A stretch of DNA of 14,134 nt from JALQUL01 sp964556425 (GTDB lineage: Bacteria > Pseudomonadota > Gammaproteobacteria > Burkholderiales > Burkholderiaceae_C): the NCBI GenBank assembly GCA_964556425.1, contig CAZKWC010000072.1, positions 1 to 14,134 of the forward strand, given 5' to 3'. The position numbers and the translations under genes are program-made. Positions 7,561-13,558 of this stretch are shown here, one piece after another. The stretch's first letter is position 1, and each line of letters starts with the position of its first letter. A model generated the notes under the pieces. That model ran no database searches. It worked only from the letters and a program-made list of their open reading frames with translations, and was not told the DNA's origin.

Positions 7561-7689
7561 ATGCAACTGAAAATAGATCTGATGAAAGAGTGTGGCTATT
7601 CTGTGGAACAAGTGGTGGGTTTATTTACCAAAATTATAAATTTGGTAAATAATAGCAGTATTTTCAAAATAAAAAAAATGGTTGTATGA
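7561..7689 (+). CDS. Small 42-codon ORF overlapping the helicase start
   Basis: An ATG at 7561 opens a 42-codon frame (start MQLKIDLMKECGYSVEQVV, end KKMVV). Its TGA (7687-7689) overlaps the helicase ATG (7686-7688) as ATGA, a typical arrangement for translational coupling. The helicase has no ribosome site of its own, which fits coupling. The peptide looks amphipathic, with alternating hydrophobic and charged residues and one cysteine. I recognise no family. Against it: no good Shine-Dalgarno precedes the ATG, and in AT-rich DNA a frame this long can arise by chance (it is actually open from 7522). The palindrome at 7621-7652 lies inside it. Confidence 0.35.
   Translation: MQLKIDLMKECGYSVEQVVGLFTKIINLVNNSSIFKIKKMVV
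7621..7652. repeat. Perfect 12+12 bp palindrome upstream of the helicase
   Basis: The arms TTATTTACCAAA (7621-7632) and TTTGGTAAATAA (7641-7652) are exact reverse complements around an 8-bp AT spacer. It ends 33 bp before the helicase start. It lacks the CTG/CAG ends of an SOS LexA box. It may be an operator for an unidentified repressor or, in RNA, a hairpin that affects helicase translation. No T-run follows, so it is not a terminator. Confidence 0.55.
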
Positions 7690-9554
7690 GCGCTAAAAAA
7701 ATATCACCCACACTTCAGCAAGAGCAGGCCTTACAAGCTTTTTTGACTGGAAACTCTTTAAAAGTCAATGCCTTAGCTGGTAGTGGTAAAACCTCTACCT
7801 TGCAATTAATGGCTCAGCAGCATAAAGGTAAAGGTATTTATTTAGCTTTTAATAAAACCATAGCCGAAGAGGCTGCCAATCAATTTCCCGTACGAGTTAA
7901 AGCCAGAACCAGTCATTCATTGGCCTATTCAGCCATTGCTAAAAAAGGCTTTAGCACCCACCAGTTAACCGCCAAACTAAATGCCAACGCAATTGTGCAA
8001 TGTTTGCAATTAAAGTCTTTATCGCTTAGTTCTAAAAACAATTTGAGTGCAAGGCAGTTGGCCTTTATGGCCAGCGAAACCATTCGGCAATTTACCCAGT
8101 CAGAAGCTTCGCAAATCTCTGCACCCATGGTGCCCTTATTAGGTGCTTTTCAAACATTAAGCCCCGCTTTCCAGCTGCAATTACAAAAAGCGGTGTCTGT
8201 TATTGCAGAAAATTTATGGCAACGCATGATAGACCCTTTAGATGAGTCGGTCCCATTAGGCCACGATGGTTATTTTAAATATTGGACGCTCACTGCGCCT
8301 CCCATACAAGCCGACTACCTTATGCTTGATGAAGCACAAGACTCCAATCCTGCTTTATTAAAAGTCTTACAACAACAAAGTTGCCAAGTCGTGTATGTAG
8401 GAGATCGTTTTCAGCAAATTTACCAATGGCGTGGGGCAATCAATGCCATGGAAAAAATCCAAACGCAAGCCCAAGTCATGTTGTCACAATCTTTTCGATT
8501 TGGTCCGGCCATTGCAGAGCATGCCACTCAAATTTTGCGATTATTCGACCCACAAATTGAGTTGTTAGGCAATCCTCAAGTTAAAAGTCAAATAGGCTGT
8601 CACCAACCTCAAACCATTTTATCCCGTTCAAACGCTTCTACCGTAGCGCATTTATTGGCAAGCTTGGCCATAGGGCGCAAGCCTTATTTAGTAGGCGGTG
8701 TACAAGAGTTGCGTTGGTTATTAAATGATGTGTCATTACTTAAACGTGATCAAGCAGCTACTCATCCTGAATTTTTTGGTTTTAACAGTTGGCTTCAAGT
8801 ACAACAATTCACTGAAAGACTAGAGGGTGAACATTTACTCAAGCTCACCAAATTAGTAGAACAGCACGGCGAGGCCAGTATTTTAAAAGCCCTAGAACAC
8901 AGTTGCGAAGATGAAGCGCAGGCCGATTTAATTTTATCGACAGCCCATAAATCGAAGGGACGTGAGTGGGATAAAGTCATGTTAGATGATGATTTTTTTG
9001 CCCCCAAGTTAGCTACTGAAGTAAACCCAATCCCCTCATCTGAGCTAGCTAAAAACACCCCAAGCAAAGAAATAGAAATAAAAGGGCCAAATGGGCAAAA
9101 TTATTGTATGGCAGCTGAAGAAATTAGGCTTTTGTATGTTGCCACTACCAGAGCCAAAAAAGCCTTACAAATACCCGAATGGAGTGCCCGGTTTTTCGAG
9201 TTGCATCAAGATAGTTTTTCACCAACTGCTTTGCTGCAAGTTCAGCCTGTTATGAATAAGCAAGCTAAGTCAGCACTTGTGCAAAATAGGCAAAATCCAG
9301 AGGCTAAAAATACTTCTGCGTTAATAAGCAAGCCAAGTGCAATCAATAGTGCTAGTCGTGATTCCTTCAAAATAAACGATAAGCAAAATATGGATTCGCC
9401 CGCTTTGCAAAGCCCCAACAGTAGTAAGCGCTATTATGAAAAAATGATCAATGCCCAGCTTTTATTTTGGGCCTCGCCAATAGGGGCTACTGTAATGGGC
9501 TTTATGAGTTTGCTATTATTTGCGGTCTTATTTTATTGGTTTAATCGCTACTAA
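7686..9554 (+). CDS. FBH1/UvrD-like superfamily 1 DNA helicase with C-terminal membrane tail
   Basis: A 622-residue SF1A helicase. Motifs in order: I LAGSGKTST (30-38), Ia-like IYLAFNKTIAEEA (51-63) followed by the TSHSLAYS block (75-82), II YLMLDEAQDSNP (211-222), III VVYVGDRFQQIYQWRGA (235-251), IV LSQSFRFG (266-273), V LSTAHKSKGREWD (417-429) and VI EEIRLLYVATTRAKKAL (478-494). The AFNK/HSLAY/QQIYQWRGAINAM pattern resembles the FBH1-like branch (UvrD-type helicases acting on recombination intermediates) more than UvrD, Rep or PcrA. After the helicase core comes a polar, Ser/Asn/Lys-rich, probably disordered linker (about 505-585). It ends in a strong hydrophobic segment at about 597-618 with only NRY left after it, which is a tail-anchor topology not expected in this family. 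No Shine-Dalgarno precedes the ATG; coupling to the 42-codon ORF may explain this. The last 27 bp overlap the opposing methyltransferase gene. Confidence 0.9.
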   Translation: MSAKKISPTLQQEQALQAFLTGNSLKVNALAGSGKTSTLQLMAQQHKGKGIYLAFNKTIAEEAANQFPVRVKARTSHSLAYSAIAKKGFSTHQLTAKLNANAIVQCLQLKSLSLSSKNNLSARQLAFMASETIRQFTQSEASQISAPMVPLLGAFQTLSPAFQLQLQKAVSVIAENLWQRMIDPLDESVPLGHDGYFKYWTLTAPPIQADYLMLDEAQDSNPALLKVLQQQSCQVVYVGDRFQQIYQWRGAINAMEKIQTQAQVMLSQSFRFGPAIAEHATQILRLFDPQIELLGNPQVKSQIGCHQPQTILSRSNASTVAHLLASLAIGRKPYLVGGVQELRWLLNDVSLLKRDQAATHPEFFGFNSWLQVQQFTERLEGEHLLKLTKLVEQHGEASILKALEHSCEDEAQADLILSTAHKSKGREWDKVMLDDDFFAPKLATEVNPIPSSELAKNTPSKEIEIKGPNGQNYCMAAEEIRLLYVATTRAKKALQIPEWSARFFELHQDSFSPTALLQVQPVMNKQAKSALVQNRQNPEAKNTSALISKPSAINSASRDSFKINDKQNMDSPALQSPNSSKRYYEKMINAQLLFWASPIGATVMGFMSLLLFAVLFYWFNRY

Positions 9555-10154
9555 ACCCAATAAGCCCGACATACCTTTATGTGCTTTGCCCTCATTAATT
9601 TCAGCGGTGTAAGTGCTTAAATCTAAAAACTCATAGCCAGGCAAAAGTTCTTTCATTAGCTCAGCGTCATATAAATGACTTAACATACCAGGGCCACCGG
9701 TATTAAATTGTAGTTGTTCTGCGGTGTAACCTTGAATCAACATACAGCCACCCGGTTTTAAACAAGTATGCATTTTGGCAAATAACAAGGCTCGGTCAGC
9801 TGGGTTCACAAACTGAAAAAATATGCCCACTACATTGTCGTAGTATTCATTTTTCCAATCAAAAGATTGCCAGTCAGAACAAACAAAATTAACTTCAACT
9901 TGGTTTTTTTGTGCCAATAACTTGGCTTTTTCAACTGCATTTTCAGCAAAATCAAATGCGTCAACTTGCAAACTCTGCCCTGCTAACCATACACTGTTAC
10001 GACCTTCGCCATCGGCGATAGCCAAGGCATTGCCCGGTTTTAAAAAATGTCCGTTTGCTTTTAGGTATTCGTTAACGGCTTCACCAAAAATAAATTCTTC
10101 GGTAGCAAAACGTTGTTCCCAATTGGCTTTTGGATTGGTAAATGGAGTTGTCAT
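9528..10154 (-). CDS. Class I SAM-dependent methyltransferase
   Basis: A 208-residue Rossmann-fold methyltransferase of the TehB/thiopurine-methyltransferase-like group. The start NWEQRFATEEFIFGEAVNEYL is typical of this group. Motif I is ALAIADGEGRNSVWLA (43-58), the acidic end of strand 2 is DAFDFA (65-70), CSDWQSFDW (92-100) follows, and the post-motif CLKPGGCMLIQGY is at 131-143. NTGGPGMLSHLYD (151-163) is a further group signature. The substrate is not evident; relatives act on tellurite, thiols or small metabolites. It follows a cytosolic rhodanese by 5 bp, so the two are almost certainly one operon, hinting at sulfur or thiol chemistry. Its last codons overlap the opposing helicase gene by 27 bp. 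Confidence 0.9.
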   Translation of the reverse strand: MTTPFTNPKANWEQRFATEEFIFGEAVNEYLKANGHFLKPGNALAIADGEGRNSVWLAGQSLQVDAFDFAENAVEKAKLLAQKNQVEVNFVCSDWQSFDWKNEYYDNVVGIFFQFVNPADRALLFAKMHTCLKPGGCMLIQGYTAEQLQFNTGGPGMLSHLYDAELMKELLPGYEFLDLSTYTAEINEGKAHKGMSGLLGLVAIKPIK

Positions 10155-10159
10155 AGGGT

Positions 10160-10540
10160 TTAGTCAAAAGAGGGAGTAGAAGGTTGGGCAATATTTTTAC
10201 CAGCCGCTATCCAAGCATCTATTCCGCCAGCAATTGATTGCACTTGTAAATAACCCATTTCTTTTAAAGAGGCGGCACACAAAGCTGCACGACCACTGGT
10301 TTTGCAATACAAAACAATTTTGCTGTCTCGGGCACTTAAAACAGGATGCTGTCCAATTTTAAATTCCAGCATACCCCTAGACATATGAACAGCGCCAGGA
10401 ATATGGGCCACAGCATATTCATCTGCCTCGCGTACATCAATCAATACATCTGCTTGGGCAATCGCTTGCTCGGCTTGATCAAGACTAATTTCTTGTGTGT
10501 GGGCTTTTGCCGCTTGTACTAAATCATGAGGGGTTTTCAT
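10160..10540 (-). CDS. Cytosolic single-domain rhodanese (sulfurtransferase)
   Basis: A 126-residue rhodanese-fold protein that carries a persulfide on a catalytic cysteine. DVLIDVREADEYAVAHIPGAVHM (31-53) is the fold signature. The active loop YCKTSGRA places the catalytic Cys at 79. The late IAGGIDAWIAAG block (103-114) is the canonical end. No signal peptide is visible, so it should act in the cytoplasm. It is the first gene of the rhodanese-methyltransferase operon. AGGA lies eleven bases from the ATG, slightly far. Sulfur donor and acceptor are unknown. Confidence 0.93.
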   Translation of the reverse strand: MKTPHDLVQAAKAHTQEISLDQAEQAIAQADVLIDVREADEYAVAHIPGAVHMSRGMLEFKIGQHPVLSARDSKIVLYCKTSGRAALCAASLKEMGYLQVQSIAGGIDAWIAAGKNIAQPSTPSFD

Positions 10541-10604
10541 ATGCTTAAGTTTCCTAAGAAAAAATCAAAAATAAGGTTTTGTATATAAATAAGTAATGAC
10601 TAAT

Positions 10605-10610
10605 ATTATA
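10605..10610 (-). promoter_or_regulatory. Possible -10 box for the rhodanese-methyltransferase operon
   Basis: On the minus strand these bases read TATAAT, about 65 bases before the rhodanese ATG. TGAT lies directly upstream, close to but one base off an extended -10. No recognisable -35 lies 16-18 bp upstream. Tentative. Confidence 0.28.
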
Positions 10611-10646
10611 ATCAAACAATTCATCTTGTAGGGGTTGGCAATAAAA

Positions 10647-10685
10647 AAGCCTTTTTAGGGCAATTGAATGTCCCATAAGGGGCTT
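10647..10685. repeat. Long imperfect hairpin
   Basis: AAGCC (10647-10651) pairs with GGCTT (10681-10685). Inside it, TTTT pairs with AAGG through two wobbles, then GGG (10658-10660) pairs with CCC (10672-10674) around an 11-base loop. There is no downstream T-run on either strand. Its role is unknown; it could be the 5' part of a structured leader that includes repeat copy A. Confidence 0.35.
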
Positions 10686-10707
10686 GATATTGCTCTTCAT
10701 CACTCTT

Positions 10708-10836
10708 AAGCGCATTCATGCCACAGTTGTGTTCGGTCTATATACTTGGTTTTTACTCATAATAATTTTTATGGGTTTTAAAATCAGTTCAATGGCCCAT
10801 TCCAATCTACACCATGCTTGTATTACCTGAGTTATG
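10708..10836 (+). repeat. Dispersed repeat, copy A (coding-like remnant)
   Basis: This stretch aligns with 12520-12650 in the same orientation. The alignment opens with the identical 13-mer AAGCGCATTCATG, passes through a shared T-run with a 2-bp length difference, then ATGGGT-n-TTAAA and CATGC-n-TGTA, and ends in TGAGTT. By hand I count 81 matches in 129 aligned columns. From the ATG at 10771 both copies read MG-x-K and end HAC-x-x-stop at the same place (stop here 10828-10830). The 20 differences in that 60-base part fall 7, 4 and 9 on codon positions 1, 2 and 3. No complete gene is present. It may be a decayed duplicated gene end or a conserved non-coding element. Confidence 0.6.
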
Positions 10837-10914
10837 CCACGTTTTCTTAGTAGAGCAGATCTGAATTAAAAATGGTGCTATTTTTTATTGTTTTTAAAAT
10901 AAAGGGTAAAAAAA

Positions 10915-10983
10915 ATGCCTATTACCATTCAAAGTGAGCCTTGCATTAATGAAGATTTTTTATTCAGTGTATGCACCGAATGA
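10915..10983 (+). CDS. Possible 22-codon leader ORF with two cysteines
   Basis: ATG at 10915 follows AAAGGG with about eight bases between them, a fair ribosome site. It encodes 22 residues, with Cys at 10 and 20, and ends at TGA 10981-10983, 42 bases before the lipoprotein rhodanese start. It is acidic with no hydrophobic helix and resembles no family I know. A leader peptide or a chance frame are both possible. Confidence 0.22.
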   Translation: MPITIQSEPCINEDFLFSVCTE

Positions 10984-11025
10984 TGGTGAGATTTACAGAG
11001 TTTCCTCAATTGAACGGAGAAAAAA

Positions 11026-11430
11026 ATGAGTATTTTGGGTCAATTAAAAACCACTTTAGTGAGCATTTTTGCTGGTGTTTTATTAACAGCCTGCTTTTCT
11101 AGTCAAGATGCTAATGAGTCAGTTAGCCTAGATCAGGCTAAAGAAATGTTGGAGGCAAAATCTGCTCTAGTAATTGATGTTCGTGAAACCGAAGAGCATC
11201 AAAGGGGCGTTGCAGCAGGTATGCAATTATTGCCTTTGAGCCAACTCGCTCAAAGAGTCAATGAAATTCCAAAGTCTTCTGACAAAACTATTTTATTAAT
11301 TTGTAATACACAAAACAGATCACCTAAAGCACAAAAAATCTTAAAAGAGAATGGCTACCAAAATGTGAAATGGGTACAAGGAGGCATGAGCGAATGGAGT
11401 CGCAGATCGTGGCCAATGACCAAGCCTTGA
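11026..11430 (+). CDS. Lipoprotein with rhodanese domain
   Basis: A 134-residue exported rhodanese. The N-terminus has a lysine, a hydrophobic stretch and the lipobox LLTAC, so Cys23 should be lipidated after signal peptidase II cleavage. The rhodanese domain covers about 33-130: ALVIDVRETEEHQRGVAAG (47-65), the active loop LLICNTQNRSPKAQ with catalytic Cys93, and VKWVQGGMSEWSRRSWPM. The following residues SS do not match the inner-membrane retention Asp at +2, so outer-membrane sorting is plausible. A strong GGAG lies six bases upstream of the ATG. It stands alone, ending in a hairpin terminator. A periplasmic persulfide or thiol role is inferred from fold and location. Confidence 0.92.
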   Translation: MSILGQLKTTLVSIFAGVLLTACFSSQDANESVSLDQAKEMLEAKSALVIDVRETEEHQRGVAAGMQLLPLSQLAQRVNEIPKSSDKTILLICNTQNRSPKAQKILKENGYQNVKWVQGGMSEWSRRSWPMTKP

Positions 11431-11465
11431 ATATTCAAGTTTAGGATTTTTATTAGCTAGCGCGT

Positions 11466-11524
11466 AAAGCCTCGCCCTTCAAAGGCGGTTGCGAAAAAGG
11501 GGCGTCAAGTTGTAGGCTTTTTAA
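11466..11524 (+). terminator. Probable intrinsic terminator of the lipoprotein rhodanese gene
   Basis: AAAGCCT (11466-11472) pairs perfectly with AGGCTTT (11514-11520), and the second arm runs into TTTTT. Inside, CGCCCTT (11473-11479) pairs with AAGGGGCG (11497-11504) with one bulged G, giving a tall stacked stem. It overlaps the stop codon and last codons of the opposing ChaN-like gene (stop at 11505-11507). The T-run favours plus-strand termination. A weaker effect on the opposite strand is possible. Confidence 0.6.
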
Positions 11525-12350
11525 ATTGCTCACACAAATCGGGCCTAGTAATGGGTGGTATATTGATGACTCGGTCATAGAGGCTTGAGTCTTGCGTACC
11601 AAGGTTTTCTAAGAATCCATAACTTATGGTGCTGTCTTGTAAATGCGGCTTTAACCATTGTTTAACCCCTATATCTTTACGAGTATGGCCATTGCCTGCA
11701 ATCAGTACTACGCCTTTAGGGTTTTGCACCAAGGCTTGTTCTAGTGTGTAGGCCATCCAGACATCACGGGCAATTTGTGCTTTAGCCATTGGATTTAAAA
11801 ACTGAGCTGGCATTTGCCCGCAATGACCCTCATCAACCGCTTTTATTTGAGCATTTAAAATAGTCGTGGGTAATTCTGTTTCTAATTTTAATGCGTCAAT
11901 TAGTGTCGCAGGAAGGCTGGCTTTAAAACCTTGCTTCATCACCGCAGAAGCATCTTGTCGCGATAAATTGCCCGCCACAATTATTAATTTATATTGGTAA
12001 GCCAATTCAATTAAGCCCTTGTACAAAGCCCAATCCCAGTTTTTTTGATTGAGTTTTTCAATAAAACAGTTGGCATTCGAGCAGTTATTAAAGGCTTCGG
12101 TAGCCAGCTTTTGTTGTTCTTTATCTAGTTGTTCTAAAACCAAGCTCGGTCGCCAACCTTGTTCTAGTGCTTGTTGAAGTAATTGCTGGCGCAATAAATG
12201 GCCTTGTGCATTATCATGAACTTCGCCCATTAACCAAATAGTGTGCTGGGCTAGCGGGGTGGCTAAACTTGGTGAGCCAGCGCTTAAACACACTAGACTT
12301 AGCATTAGGTGAAGCAAGATGCTTTTTGGAAAGTGTAAAACGAGTTTCAT
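11505..12350 (-). CDS. ChaN-like haem-binding family lipase-fold protein, exported
   Basis: A 281-residue protein of the ChaN/cofacial haem-binding family (PF04187-like). Family motifs are WLMGEVHDNAQGHLLRQQLL (39-58), VLEQLD (71-76), NWDWALYKGLIELAYQY (104-120), GNLSR (127-131), GHCGQMP (175-181), QIARDVWMAYTL (192-203) and VVLIAGNGHTRKDIGVKQWL (214-233). An N-terminal hydrophobic signal ends near SPSLA at about residue 30. Cys21 is not in a good lipobox because Val precedes it, so a soluble periplasmic product is more likely than a lipoprotein. In studied members the protein binds haem and is linked to iron acquisition; no iron-regulated site is visible here. The sequence before ATG 12350 has no Shine-Dalgarno, which leaves the start uncertain. 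Confidence 0.88.
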   Translation of the reverse strand: MKLVLHFPKSILLHLMLSLVCLSAGSPSLATPLAQHTIWLMGEVHDNAQGHLLRQQLLQQALEQGWRPSLVLEQLDKEQQKLATEAFNNCSNANCFIEKLNQKNWDWALYKGLIELAYQYKLIIVAGNLSRQDASAVMKQGFKASLPATLIDALKLETELPTTILNAQIKAVDEGHCGQMPAQFLNPMAKAQIARDVWMAYTLEQALVQNPKGVVLIAGNGHTRKDIGVKQWLKPHLQDSTISYGFLENLGTQDSSLYDRVINIPPITRPDLCEQFKKPTT

Positions 12351-12497
12351 GGAGTTGATTGTTTAGCAAAAAATGAATATTAAGCTTTTTGGTTGTAATG
12401 AAAATCAATGAGAAAAAACAGTAATTTAAAAACTGCTTTTACAATCGGTGTGCTTGATTATTCATTCAACTAATGATTTAGTTCCTTAGTCTATTGA

Positions 12498-12650
12498 GAC
12501 CATCTGCAACAACACAAGCAAGCGCATTCATGTGCTGGATGGCTTGGTTCTATTGGGTCGGCTTTTTTACCCGCAGATTTAGCTATGGGTATTAAACTCC
12601 GCCTAATAGGCAAGTCTATTCTGAATCATGCGTGTAGATCTTGAGTTGAG
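12498..12650 (+). repeat. Dispersed repeat, copy B, in an open frame without a start codon
   Basis: Bases 12520-12650 align with copy A at 10708-10836. In B one frame is open from 12498 to TGA 12644 (48 codons). It reads as a convincing protein tail, with AHSCAGWLGSIGSAFLPADL, then MGIKLRLIG and HACRS at the end. No ATG, GTG or TTG starts it before the internal ATG at 12585. In copy A the matching frame is AHSC then a 2-bp shift, then MGFK and HACIT with the stop at the same place. The reading that best fits is a dead gene end duplicated in two intergenic sites. I cannot name the parent gene. Confidence 0.55.
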
Positions 12651-12652
12651 TT

Positions 12653-12680
12653 TTGATAAGTGGTAATTCTCTCATATTAG
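12653..12680 (+). promoter_or_regulatory. Candidate promoter for the NYN-domain gene
   Basis: TTGATA (12653-12658) is a good -35, and TATTAG (12675-12680) is a fair -10 at 16-bp spacing. Initiation near 12687 would leave a leader of about 25 bases before ATG 12712. It lies just downstream of repeat copy B. Confidence 0.35.
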
Positions 12681-12711
12681 TTGTTTCGCTTACTTTATAT
12701 TAAAGGCCAAT

Positions 12712-13533
12712 ATGTTTTCTAGCCACCGAGATGAAAGTCAATCTGTAGCCTTGTATTGGGATTTCGAAAATTTGCATGCCAGCTTGGTAGAGGATAAGTT
12801 TGGCGAAGGTTTTTATAGTAAACCTGACGGTCGTTTTAAAGCACAAGAACCACTAATAGACGCACAAGCTATAGTGGAATTAGCGGCCTCTTTTGGGCCT
12901 ATTGCGATTAATAGAGCCTACTGCAATTGGCAATATTTTGGACGATACCGCGATGCTTTATTACAAGGTGCAGTCGAGTTAATTCAGTTGTTTTCTCCTG
13001 GCTCTAGCGCAAAAAACGGTGCTGATATTAAATTATGCTTAGATGCCATGGAGGACATCAGCCGATTTTCACATATTGGTACAGTGATTATTGTGGGTGG
13101 CGATAGTGACTTTATGCCCGTGTCACAAAAGATAAAAGCCGCAGGCAGAACTTTGGTGGGTATTGGCACTAGAAAATCCACTAATCGTCATTGGGCCAAG
13201 AGTTGCCATGAGTTTAGATATTACGAAAACCTAGTTGATCCTGTTTCGGGTCAGCTATTGGGGGTGGAAGATGCATTGACTACGCCAAGTAATAAAACCT
13301 CTGATCCAGCCATTGAAATGTTTAAGCGTGCCATTCGTTTATTGGGTGAAACCAAAGGTGATGCTTGGGTCAATAAAGGCGCAATTTGGCATATGATTAA
13401 AAGGCTAGATCCTACCTTTGATACCAAAGATTACGGTTTTGTGAACTTCCCTGCCATGGTCAAAGCCATGGAGCCTTTAATTGAAATTCGCAAAGGTGAA
13501 TCAGACCAAGTGGTTAAACTAAAAACGAATTAA
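12712..13533 (+). CDS. NYN-domain (LabA/DUF88-type) protein with OST-HTH/LOTUS-like domain
   Basis: A 273-residue protein. The NYN ribonuclease-like fold covers about 10-175 with the expected acidic set: VALYWDFEN (Asp17), NGADIKLCLDAME (Asp105, Asp111) and VIIVGGDSDFMPV (Asp131, Asp133). These Asp residues would bind the metal for RNA cleavage in active members. KSTNRHWAKSCHEFRYYE closes the domain. Residues about 200-261 (IEMFKRAIRLLGETKGDAWVNKGAIWHMIKRL and on to the proline-led VNFPAMVKAMEPLIEIR) look like an OST-HTH/LOTUS domain, an RNA-binding partner module often fused to NYN. AAAGG lies five bases before the ATG. The likely role is RNA processing or decay; the target is unknown. A gene-fusion mate or toxin role is not supported by context. 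Confidence 0.92.
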   Translation: MFSSHRDESQSVALYWDFENLHASLVEDKFGEGFYSKPDGRFKAQEPLIDAQAIVELAASFGPIAINRAYCNWQYFGRYRDALLQGAVELIQLFSPGSSAKNGADIKLCLDAMEDISRFSHIGTVIIVGGDSDFMPVSQKIKAAGRTLVGIGTRKSTNRHWAKSCHEFRYYENLVDPVSGQLLGVEDALTTPSNKTSDPAIEMFKRAIRLLGETKGDAWVNKGAIWHMIKRLDPTFDTKDYGFVNFPAMVKAMEPLIEIRKGESDQVVKLKTN

Positions 13534-13558
13534 AATTAATTGAAAGGTCTTTAATTAG

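Larger units (their letters stand above)
10541..11025. other. 485-bp divergent intergenic region
   Basis: This gap separates the leftward rhodanese operon from the rightward lipoprotein. It holds a possible minus-strand -10 (10605-10610), a long imperfect hairpin (10647-10685), repeat copy A (about 10708-10836) with an internal stem (10755-10776), and a 22-codon ORF with a plausible ribosome site (10915-10983). It is rich in A/T. I saw no tRNA, known riboswitch or mobile element end. Confidence 0.6.
12351..12711. other. 361-bp divergent intergenic region
   Basis: This gap lies between the leftward ChaN-like gene and the rightward NYN gene. The first 130 bp are A/T-rich with a weak CAGT/ACTG hairpin near 12419-12437 and no supported gene. 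The second part holds repeat copy B (12520-12650), set in a larger open frame from 12498 to 12644, and a possible promoter near 12653-12680. No RNA family was recognised. Confidence 0.6.

Noticed and set aside
7621..7652. SOS (LexA) box before the helicase
   Set aside because: LexA sites in this group need CTG...CAG ends; this palindrome has TTA...TAA ends and an 8-bp spacer.
7678..7689. Three-codon ORF (ATG GTT GTA TGA) before the helicase
   Set aside because: It is in frame with, and part of, the 42-codon ORF; no separate ribosome site precedes it.
12214..12408. Alternative minus-strand 64-codon frame over the ChaN-like gene start
   Set aside because: It overlaps the signal peptide region in another frame and has no recognisable motif.
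12498..12650. tRNA or known structured RNA in copy B
   Set aside because: No GGTTCRA T-loop, no acceptor stem pairing with CCA, and the paired stems are not kept in copy A.
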